This document shows, in pieces, positions 55,579-64,000 of a DNA stretch of 64,000 nucleotides (the first letter of the stretch is position 1; the number at the start of each line of letters is the position of its first letter). The notes beneath the pieces were generated by a model. That model was given only the letters and a program-made list of their open reading frames with translations. It ran no database searches and was not told where the DNA came from. Position numbers and translations under genes: made by a program. The DNA is from Ypsolopha sequella (lineage: Eukaryota > Arthropoda > Insecta > Lepidoptera > Ypsolophidae): NCBI GenBank assembly GCA_934047225.1, contig CAKOHE010000061.1, positions 186,001 to 250,000 of the forward strand, written 5' to 3'.

Positions 55579-55663
55579 TTAGACAGTCTCCATATTGCAG
55601 TTCAAACTCGCCAGCTGAAGCTCCATCCTTTTCTTGAAACCTTCCACTAAAGTCTCCATTCGC
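55579..55663 (-). CDS. Terminal exon of a minus-strand host gene, function unknown
   Basis: On the minus strand the acceptor TTATTTTGACAG precedes G then RMETLVEGFKKRMELQLA and SLNCNMETV to TAA. The first base completes a Lys codon begun in the exon at 56592-56651. The segment is amphipathic and helix-prone, like a coiled-coil C-terminus. The phase fits across all three exons, the main evidence that this is a real gene. I do not recognise the family. Confidence 0.75.
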
Positions 55664-56591
55664 CTGTCAAAATAATTATAATTATAATTTACTTTTATTA
55701 AAATGGTTTATGGGCCCGGCATCAGTTGGAGTAATAATGGTGACAGGATGACAGATAATTCATATGTCATATGTTCATATTCATAATGTCACCATTAAAT
55801 TACTGCAACTGATCCTGGGCCCAGTGGGGCCCTAAATATATCTTGGACTCTATTGTGTTATCCTATATTAATTGTGTCTCATTTATGTGTATTTACCTAT
55901 ATAATTATATATAAAAAACAAAAGAAACAAGCTGATAAAGGCAATATATATATTTTTTTATTTTATTCATTATAGCAACTTAATTGAAAATAAAAGCATA
56001 ATGCAACTGTAACATAATGTGAGACATTGGGACACAAGCGCGTGTTTTGTTCGTTTCGTAATAGTTTTGCAACTGTCCCAAAGTCTAAGTATGTACATTT
56101 GCACACAATACTTTATTTACGACCATCGAAAATATCTTCTTTATAAATCGTCAATACATATAATAAAAAAGTAGAACCCGGTGTTGAACATTGAAGAACA
56201 GTAATTATTAAATAAATAAATAATAAAAATAGAAAGGGAGTGGCCAAAAAAGGGAAACAGAACACAAATCTTCTGTCTGTCTGTCTGTTTGTTTATTCGC
56301 GCACATCTCCGATCTGTTTTCACAGGTGGACAAAGCTTAGTTTGGATAAGATAAGGCTTTATTTATATAAATCAGGTGTAAATTTTTTTTGTCGTCGTAT
56401 AAAGGTTTTTGGATTTTTTTATTCTTCTTTTAGAAGTAACATAGCAAATGATAATTCCTGGCGATGAAGGTCTATAGGCGTCACGAACGATTGTTTAAAA
56501 TTGATTTTGAAAAACTAGGGTGCGAATCGCATAAGTTATAAAAATTGTGACATCGCAATTTCCCAAATGATGTGAAGTTAGAGTAACTTAC
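55664..56591 (-). other. Intron of the minus-strand host gene
   Basis: This intron is 928 bp with GTAAGT and TTGACAG ends. It holds TAATTATAATTATAATT near 55670 and a CTGTCTGTCTGTCTG run near 56274. Confidence 0.7.
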
Positions 56592-56651
56592 TTTTTATCA
56601 TCGTCAGATTCTAAAGGTGGGTTTGCTGCTAATGCTTCCATTAGATGGTTT
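56592..56651 (-). CDS. Internal exon of a minus-strand host gene
   Basis: The acceptor CTTTTTGTTGTTACAG and donor AAAAA|GTAAGTT bracket 60 nt. The first base completes an Arg codon from the previous exon; then NHLMEALAANPPLESDDDK is read, leaving two bases (AA) that join the next exon. The other two phases contain stops. Confidence 0.8.
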
Positions 56652-57820
56652 CTGTAACAACAAAAAGAACTGTTATTTTATCAGAAAAAACAGTGCTAGT
56701 CTCGCACATGTTTAAATTTGGAACGTTTATTTTAAATAAAATAAATTATTAAATTGCTGAGAGGCGTCTTAATAATATGGTAATAGTCTTAACGTAATTC
56801 TTCACCTTCTTGTCCAATTTTATCATAATTGGCCTTTCTTGAGTTAAGGTCAAACGTCAGTTATTTAGCGCAAAGTGCATAACTTAACTTTGTTTTTCTT
56901 CTTAAGACATCAAAAGATTGAAAGACAATTTAGTCTGCGGCAATCGACGCCAATAATTCAGTATGAGCATGGACGATTCGTCTATGGTATGAGTGAGGTT
57001 TATAAAGCACAATTAGTCATAATCTTTTCAAAACCAACTTAAAATGCAGTTTAACTTTGTTTGGATAAGACCATGACTAATTGTGCATTAAATTTCAAAC
57101 TCATGCTTTATAAATCTGACTGATACTGAACTATTGGTGTCAATTGCCACATACCAAAAGGTTTTTCAATTTTTACGTCTAAAAAAGAAAAACAAAGGTA
57201 AGCTATGCACTTTACGCTTAGTGACGTTTTTAACCTTAAGCAACGGACAACAAATCTTCGCTCTACGAGTTTCCATAATTTGAAGAACAGTTTTAACAGT
57301 TTCCCATCAATCAGTATTTTGTAAATTAAATAAAATTAAATTTACCGTTTACAGATCGTTCACAGTTTATTTACCTCTAGGCTGATCGAAAATTATTCTT
57401 AGGTATTGGACTTAAACCAGTTGTCAGAGGTAAAATATCTGAACGGTCTGTATGATACTTTCTTTTTCGCTTCGGGTTATAGTAAACATTTCAATGAGTA
57501 TAAAACATTAGTTTAAATTAATACTTTCAAAATTATAATGATTAACCGTTTTCCGTATACTAACTAAAAATACATTATCTTAATTAAACGTAGGTAATTT
57601 GAGCCCTGTTCCACACACACTACGCGTTTGGTAGAAAGAGATAGTTGTGAAATTCAGTCGGGCGAGCCTGCAATGCGTGCGAGTAAAGGAAGCTCGGCCC
57701 GTTACAAGAAATTCAAATTGTAATAGTATCAATTAACAAAAATAATAAGCAGCTCAGTATATTCTCAATCCTAGATTACTTGCCGTACCTAAGCACACGA
57801 AAACGAAATGTCCACCTTAC
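56652..57820 (-). other. Intron of the minus-strand host gene, with a fold-back
   Basis: This intron is 1169 bp. At about 56840-57242, GAGTTAAGGTCAAACGTCAG and AGCGCAAAGTGCAT face ATGCACTTTACGCT and GACGTTTTTAACCTTAAG, an imperfect inverted-repeat element with arms of about 80 bp. Confidence 0.65.
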
Positions 57821-57867
57821 CTTCCCTCATCTCCGGGTGTTAGGTTTCCGTGCACATAGTCTGCTAT
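57821..57867 (-). CDS. Internal exon of a minus-strand host gene
   Basis: The acceptor GTATTTATTTAG and donor GGAAG|GTAAGG bracket 47 nt that reads IADYVHGNLTPGDEG plus AG, which completes an Arg codon in the next exon. It starts at a codon border. Upstream exons are not seen in the window; the copia relic from 58013 on would lie in the preceding intron in the same orientation. Confidence 0.8.
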
Positions 57868-58029
57868 CTAAATAAATACAACAGTACAGGAGGTAATATC
57901 AGCAATGTATTCACATTGAGAGTTCTCTACAGAGTGTGTCACATATGTAAGGACAAACCATAAACTAAAACAGGCAATAGATAATAATGTGATGTGCCAG
58001 TCATTACCAACACTCCTCCCAACAACACA

Positions 58030-58797
58030 TTAGTTGATTCCGAGGCTGCTTCGCAATTTGAAGAGTCGTGGACCAGCTACTGCCTTTGTTAATAAATCTG
58101 CGTCCATGTTTTCCGTTGGACAATATTCGACTTCTAAGATTTTCTCTTGAATGCAGTCTCTTATGAAATGCACTTTCAAGTCGATGTGCTTCGACTTCGA
58201 AGTCACCATAAAATTTTTGCTTAGCTTCAGGGCAGCTTGATTATCGTTCTGGATGACTATTCTTTGGTAGATCATCCCAAAGTCTTTGTATAATCCTTTT
58301 AGGTGGATGGCCTCTTTTGCTGCTTCAGTTAAAGCAATGTATTCTGCCTCTGCTGTCGATAGAGCGATGCTTTTCTGCTTTCTGCCCATCCAGCTTACTG
58401 CTGTTCCTGCATATTTGAAACAGTAGCCAGAAAATGACTTTCTGTCTAGCTTGCATGCGCCCCAATCTGCGTCAGCCATTCCATACAAGGCATTTCCAGT
58501 TTTCTTGAAAGTTAAGCCAACACTCCTTGTTCCTTTAGAGTAACGTAGTACTCTCTTTGCGCACTTGAAGTGTTCTTCGCTATTACAGTCATTAAACTGA
58601 GACAGGTAACTAACGGCAAACATTATATCCGGCCTCGTCGCCACTGCTAAGTACATCAATGTACCAATTATGTATGTTTTTGTAGGGGATATCTTTTCTC
58701 TCCCCAGCTTCGCTTTTCTGTAGCGTAAGGCCGGGCTCCATGGGTGTAGATGTGGACTTACAGTCTTCCATGTTGAACCTTTTGAGGGTGTCTTCAA
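58030..58797 (-). pseudogene. Copia RNase H region (minus)
   Basis: The frame reads TLMYLAVATRPDIMFAVSYL, MADADWGACKLDRKSFSGY, ALSTAEAEYIALTEAAKE, QNDNQAALKLSKN and ENMDADLLTKAV, the C-terminal copia landmarks, ending LRSSLGIN. It is out of frame with the preceding RT piece; a frameshift lies near 58700. Confidence 0.88.
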
Positions 58798-59060
58798 TGA
58801 ACTTATCTTGGTTCAGTTTGATTCCATCCTTTGTATAAGTCACATCTATTCCAATTAGACGTTCTGGTCTTTTCAGATCCTTTAGTTCGAACTTCTTGTT
58901 TAGCAGGTCCTTAATCTCCTTAACTTTCTGAGGACACGAGTAGGCAATCAGCAAGTCGTCGACATAGATGGCGAGGATTATCGTTACTCCTCCTTTCGCC
59001 AGAATGTAAACACATGGATCATAGCTTGATGCCACAAATCCTAAAGCTTTCAGTTCTGTG
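58700..59060 (-). pseudogene. Copia RT remnant (minus)
   Basis: It begins ELKALGFVASSYDPCVYIL, continues AIYVDDLLIAYS with YVDD intact, then FELKDLKRPERLIGIDV. The N-terminal palm of RVT_2 (the TKWVF to YGLKQS part) is deleted; the join to the integrase tail lies near 59060. Confidence 0.85.
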
Positions 59061-60218
59061 TCGAGTTTTGGGTTTTTTCTTCTTCTTTTTGTTCATTTTT
59101 GTTATATTGATGTTCTTTTCTTTTTCAGAACTCTGCGGGTGTACCTGTTTTTCTCCGTCTATTAGGTTTTTATAGTCCTCGTCTTTGTTTTCTTCAAAGT
59201 ACATCTTTTCTATTACTTTTATATCCCTGTTATTAACCACATTGTTTTCTTCCGGTATGAATAGTCTAAAAGCTTTGGCCGTCGTCGAGTATCCGACGAA
59301 TAATCCCTCTTTCGTCTTTTGTGTCAGTTTTCGTCGTCTATTTTTTTTTAAGATGAAGGTTTTTCTGCCGAAAACATGGAGGTGGTTTCCGGATGGTGTG
59401 CGGTCGAGGTATCTTTTGAAAGGTATTTCTCCTTTGAGAGCTTTTGACGGGCTTCTATTTATCAGGTAGTTTGCAGTACTAACTGCTTCGGCCCATAGTA
59501 TTTTGGGTGCGTTTACTTCTATCAGCAAGCATCTGGCTTTATCCAGCAAGGATCTATTTTTTCTCTCGCTGATGCCATTTTGTTGTGGCGTGTATGTTGC
59601 CGTCAACCTTCTGTGGATTCCATGCGTTTTGAGAAAATCATTGAACTCTTTGTTTCGGTATTCTGTTCCGTTGTCCAATTGAAGTGCTTTTATCTTCCTG
59701 TTGTGCAAGGTTTCCACTTCAGATTTATATTCCTTGAACTTGTCAAGTACCTCGCTCTTTTTCTTTAGGAAGTATAGATGGCAGTAACGTGTGTGATTGT
59801 CAATGAATGTTACGTAATATTTTGACTCTGCTAAAGTCTCGCATTCAAAAGGTCCACACACATCACTATGTATTATTTCTAGCGGTTCCTCTGTATTTTC
59901 GTGTGAAGATGGAAATGGTGATTGGGTCATTTTGCTTTTGATGCATGTTTCGCAAGTTTCCATTTTACCTTGCAAGTCCAGACCGTACATTAGCTCCTCT
60001 TTCGCCAACTTCACCAAGTCCTTTTCATTTATGTGGCCGAGTTTTCGATGCCATTCCATAATATCTTTGTTTTTATTTTGCACGATATTTGCAGAGTTGT
60101 TGTTGACTTTATTGTCAATGTCAAAATCTAGGAAGTAGAGTCCATTTTTTCTTTGTGCTGTCAGTGTCATGTCACCTTCTTTGTCTACGATGTAGGCCTT
60201 ATCTTTCTCGAATATGAC
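59060..60218 (-). pseudogene. Copia integrase (minus)
   Basis: MEWHRKLGHINEKDLVKLAK and CETCIKSK give the zinc-binding region. DDE residues lie in HSDVCGPF, LQLDNGTEYR and NGISERKNRSL. It continues through GLFVGYS to a Lys-rich linker KMNKKKKKKPKT. This part is open, but it is separated from the protease frame by TAG near 60219. Confidence 0.88.
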
Positions 60219-61732
60219 CTATATATCGGTTATTTTCCCGACTGACAGAAGGTTCGTTGACAACTCGGGAACAAACAAGCTGTCCTTTATATCGATCGAT
60301 CCATGATTGTTGATGATGCGGACATTTCCTTTTCCTTCCATTTGACTTGTGTGATGATTTGATGCCAACTTTAGAGTGCCTCTTTCGGGGTTCAGATTTG
60401 AGAACATCGTTTTGTCTCCACACATGTGCGACGAACAGCCGTTATCTAGACACCAAACTTTTTCTGATGTTGTTGATGATACGCTATTCAGGCAGACGTT
60501 GAGGTTGCTGTTCTCAACCGTTTTTCCTTTGCTTTTCTTATTACTCCAACATGCTTCGGTAGTGTGGCCTGACTTTTTGCACTTTTTGCAGTATTTGCAC
60601 TTTTTCCTACTAAGTGTAAGCTTCCTACTGAGTGTAAGCTTCCTACTGAGTGAAAGCTTCCTACTGAGTGTAAGCTTCCTACTGAGTGTAAGCTTCCTAC
60701 TGACTGTAAGCTTCCTACTGAGTGTAAGCTGCCTACTGAGTGTAAGCTTCCTACTGAGTGTAAGATTCCTACTGAGTGTAAGCTTCCTACTGAGTGTAAG
60801 CTTCCTACTGAGTGTAAGCTTCCTACTGACTGTAAGCTTCCTACTGACTGTAAGCTTCCTACTGAGTGTAAGATTCCTACTGAGTGTAAGCTTCCTACTG
60901 ACTGTAAGCTTCCTACTGAGTGTAAGCTTCCTACTGAGTGTAAGCTTCCTACTGAGTGTAAGCTTCCTACTGACTGTAAGCTTCCTACTGAGTGTAAGCT
61001 TCCAACTGAGTGTAAGCTTCCTACTGACTGTAAGCTTCCTACTGAGTGTAAGCTTCCTACTGAGTGTAAGCTTCCTACTGAGTGTAAGCTTCCTACTGAG
61101 TGTAAGCTTCCTACTGAGTGTAAGCTTCCTACTGAGTGTAAGCTTCCTACTGAGTGTAAGCTTCCTACTGACTGTAAGCTTCCTACTGAGTGTAAGCTTC
61201 CTACTGAGTGTAAGCTTCCTACTGAGTGTAAGCTTCCTACTGAGTGAAAGCTTCCTACTGAGTGTAAGCTTCCTACTGACTGTAAGCTTCCTACTGAGTG
61301 TAAGCTTCCTACTGAGTGTAAGCTTCCTACTGAGTGTAAGCTTCCTACTGAGTGAAAGCTTCCTACTGAGTGTAAGCTTCCTACTGACTGTAAGTTTCCT
61401 ACTGAGTGTAAGCTTCCTACTGACTGTAAGCTTCCTACTGAGTGTAAGCTTCCTACTGACTGTAACCTTCCTACTGAGTGTAAGTTTCCTACTGAGTGTA
61501 AGCTTCCTACTGACTGTAAGCTTCCTACTGACTGTAAGCTTCCTACTGAGTGTAAGCTTCCTACTGAGTGTAAGCTTCCTACTGAGTGTAAGCTTCCTAC
61601 TGAGTGAAAGCTTCCTACTGAGTGTAAGCTTCCTACTGACTGTAAGTTTCCTACTGAGTGTAAGCTTCCTACTGACTGTAAGCTTCCTACTGAGTGTAAG
61701 TTTCCTACTGAGTGTAAGCTTTCTACTGGAAG
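60219..61732 (-). pseudogene. Copia gag C-terminus and protease with expanded KLTLSR repeat (minus)
   Basis: Reading down the minus strand, about 62 copies of a hexapeptide (KLTLSR; variants KLTVSR, KLSLSR, NLTLSR) run in frame into CKYCKKCKKSGHTTEACW, a CCHC knuckle, then CLDNGCSSHM, the protease active site with DNG in place of DSG. The frame ends at TAG near 60219. No ATG or gag capsid precedes the repeats. The opposite strand is also open, as SFLLSV repeats for about 450 codons, because an 18-bp period keeps every frame; I regard that as a shadow. Confidence 0.75.
60608..61732 (-). repeat. 18-bp tandem array, about 62 units
   Basis: The unit on the plus strand is TTCCTACTGAGTGTAAGC. Variants with GACTG for GAGTG, GAAAG for GTAAG, and AAGATT or AAGTTT for AAGCTT are scattered and partly periodic, suggesting higher-order duplication. 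The HindIII-like AAGCTT recurs almost every 18 bp. Confidence 0.97.
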
Positions 61733-62504
61733 TGTGTTTTAATACTTTATGAAACTGTCACATAAAGATGACAGGAGTGTTTTAATACTTTATGAAACTG
61801 TCACATAAAGATGACAGGAGTGTTTTAATACTTTATGAAACTGTCACGTAAAGATGACAGGAGTGTTTTAATACTTTATGAAACTGTCATATAAAGATGA
61901 CAGGAGTGTTTTAATACTTAATCAAACTGTCACATAAAGATGACAGGAGTGTTTTAATACTTTATGAAACTGTCATATAAAGATGACAGGAGTGTTTTAA
62001 TACTTAATCAAACTGTCACATAAAGATGACAGGAGTGTTTTAATACTTTATAAAACTGTCACATAAAGATGACAGGAGTGTTTTAATACTTTATGAAACT
62101 TTCACATAAAGATGACAGGAGTGTTTTAATACTTTATGAAACTGTCACATAAAGATGACAGGAGTGTTTTAATACTTTATGAAACTGTCCCATAAAGATG
62201 ACAGGAGTGTTTTAATACTTTATGAAACTGTCACATAAAGATGACAGGAGTGTTTTAATACTTTATGAAACTGTCACATAAAGATGACAAGAGTGTTTTA
62301 ATGCTTTATGAAACTGTCACATAAAGATGACAGGAGTGTTTTAATACTTTATGAAACTGTCACATAAAGATGACAGGAGTGTTTTAATACTTTATGAAAC
62401 TGTCACATAAAGATGACAGGAGTGTTTTAATACTTTATGAAACTGTCACATAAAGATGACAGGAGTGTTTTAATACTTTATGAAACTGTCACATAAAGAT
62501 GACT
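61733..62504 (+). repeat. 43-bp tandem array, about 18 units
   Basis: The unit contains GTGTTTTAATACTTTATGAA then ACTGTCACATAAAGATGACAGGA. CTGTCA and TGACAG in each unit can pair around CATAAAGA. Several units share the variants CTTAATCAAAC or GTCATATAAAG in an alternating pattern, pointing to duplication of pairs of units. Confidence 0.97.
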
Positions 62505-64000
62505 TTATTTTATTTTATACTTTATTTTTCACAATATTCATCTTGCAGTTGTGCCCAAGCATTTATGAACTCCAAACCATGGTGATGTGGTTTTGGTTTC
62601 CTGCGTATATCGTTCATGATTTAACTGAGGCATCGACTTCTTGACGTCCTGTGGTTTGGTGTGCGTAAATGCGACGTTGCCAGCATTACTTAATTTATAT
62701 CCGTCTCTTTCTATCGTTGTTAAGGTATCAATCGTACTATTGTCAATGCAAATAAATAGTTTAAGCGAATGATAGTTATTTTTAATAAATTATCATTTGA
62801 CCGCTATACTTGAGCGTTACGATGCAATCTACATTATGATAATATTCTCTAAAGATATATTATAAATAAGACAGGTGGATTAGATATTTTGATATAGTTT
62901 TATTGGGGACACTATGACCCCTTCCAGAGTCTTACAATAATACCGCCAAAACTGCCAATTGACAGCTGTGTGTTGCCAGCTGTCTCACAATGAATATCCC
63001 TACTTGACTATGATTATTTAAAATAACAAATACATGTAATAAAAACCTGTAATAGCTAACAGTCGGCCATCCTGACCCTTGCCTGACCTTAGGCAAAATT
63101 ATAGAGACCAAATACTACTCATACTTAATATCTTAATAGACTGTAACTTGACCGAATATCCCAATATTTTATATAATAATATTTTAATATCGGAATATCT
63201 AACATTTCATATCGTAACTTAAATTAAGATGACATTTTTAAGGTTTTACTATATCGATAATCACTACACATAGGTATCAAAATAATCAAAACACCCGGTA
63301 AATGTATAAAAACGATGAAATACACTAATCGATCCACAATTTCTAATAGTCGTTATAAGCGTTCAAACATCAAATTGAGTACATACTTTATATTGACATG
63401 TATATTTATAGTTTAACAATACTCGTATCTACAATTATCTTATTATGTCTTTTGCCAAAACTCAATGCGATTATAAGTAAGTATAATTAAGTCTTAAACG
63501 AAATTGAATTGAATACAATTTAGTACAATTTATATACTTAACTCAAAATACATTTTTCTACTTTATTTTAAGCTCATTTTATTAATTAATTAAGTGTAGG
63601 TTTATCAGTTCCTTTAAATTGTGTGTATTAATAAAAGTCATTTTACAAGATTATTGATAATACGTACGGAACAAACATAGATATCACAATAATATTATTC
63701 TAATAGAACATAACACACAAGTACCTACTTCCTTTTGTCAATGTCACGTACGTTGTAAGTAAATAATTTTTATTTACGTACTTAAGTGAAATACTTAAAC
63801 GAATATAATCTCATTTTTACAATTTATTTAAACTAATATAATATATTATAAACATATAATGTATTATTTCTTGTAATAATTTTGTTATGGAATATAGAAC
63901 ATTCAACATTTCATCTGAACATTTATTCATCAACATTTTGTGTTGTGCATAAAAATATTCGTATTTATTATATTCGTATTTGTCTGAATTTTGTTTTCTT
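62505..64000. other. AT-rich DNA without recognised gene
   Basis: No coding region or named element is recognised. It may belong to an upstream intron of the minus-strand host gene. A 31-codon minus-strand frame at 62522-62617 is too short to call. Confidence 0.4.

Larger units (their letters stand above)
58013..61732 (-). mobile_element. Decayed Ty1/copia element, minus strand
   Basis: On the minus strand it holds gag knuckle, protease, integrase, part of RT and RNase H in copia order. A stretch GGGAGGAG followed by TGTTGGTAATGAC (58012 downwards) looks like a purine tract and the start of a 3' LTR, whose end was not found; the exon at 57821-57867 limits it. The 5' LTR and gag N-terminus are missing, replaced by an 18-bp repeat array. 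Confidence 0.85.

Noticed and set aside
57838..58012. Possible complete 175-bp copia LTR (TGTTGG to CCTAACA, minus strand)
   Set aside because: Its far end falls inside the exon at 57821-57867, which is supported by splice sites and phase. The CCTAACA is exon sequence.
60376..61752. 458-codon plus-strand ORF of SFLLSV repeats
   Set aside because: It is the antisense reading of the 18-bp array. The minus-strand reading joins a recognisable gag knuckle in frame, while this one joins nothing recognisable.
62522..62617. 31-codon minus-strand frame (MNDIRRKPKPHHHG...)
   Set aside because: Too short and without homologues I can name; the preceding CCTCAG is a weak acceptor. It might be a terminal exon, but nothing supports this further.

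Overview
This is AT-rich eukaryotic nuclear DNA, almost certainly from a moth or butterfly. The basis is the repeat content: BEL/Pao, Ty3/gypsy and Ty1/copia LTR elements, degraded LINEs, a mariner relic, tRNA-like SINE heads, and many copies of a dispersed repeat whose ends read GGGTTCCGTACC / GGTACGGAACCC and which I know from lepidopteran genomes. The species cannot be named from the sequence. There are no operons, rRNA genes or CRISPR arrays. Most of the window is transposable-element (TE) DNA, with a few short host-gene exons between.

Layout. 1-4300: LINE endonuclease scrap, dispersed repeats and a 113-nt hairpin. 4301-11559: a complete BEL/Pao retrotransposon with identical 649-bp LTRs and one open 1804-codon gag-pol. 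11560-24240: repeat mosaic with LINE tails, tRNA-like SINEs, a fold-back, a mariner relic and a TIR element. 24241-25340: ten 110-bp satellite units. 25728-25811: a probable host exon (+). 25881-26465: five 117-bp units. 27388-27734: a 155-bp-armed hairpin. 28526-28813: a SWIM-like scrap. 29831-30184: six 59-bp units. 30390-32562: LINE fragments (-). 32799-38357: a complete gypsy element of CsRn1 type with identical 238-bp LTRs, a TATC target duplication, gag, a -1 slippery heptamer, pol, and a third small membrane-protein ORF. 40150-41420: a repeat array. 43183-51636: a copia element with near-identical LTRs, broken by two stop codons, frame breaks and two nested DNA elements (737 bp and about 3.2 kb). 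53740-54690: LINE relics. 55297-57867: 3' ends of two convergent host genes, one supported by three exons in continuous phase on the minus strand. 58013-61732: a decayed minus-strand copia element whose gag carries an 18-bp in-frame repeat expanded to about 62 copies. 61733-62504: a 43-bp satellite. 62505-64000: AT-rich DNA with nothing recognised.

Most interesting: (1) the gypsy element, apparently recently inserted, with a textbook frameshift signal and an extra ORF whose second Met-Gly start could be myristoylated and which has one transmembrane segment; (2) the intact BEL element; (3) the copia locus, where two nested insertions can be defined to the base because removing each with its target duplication rejoins the reading frame; (4) the in-frame hexapeptide expansion next to a gag zinc knuckle; (5) short host exons surviving among TEs.
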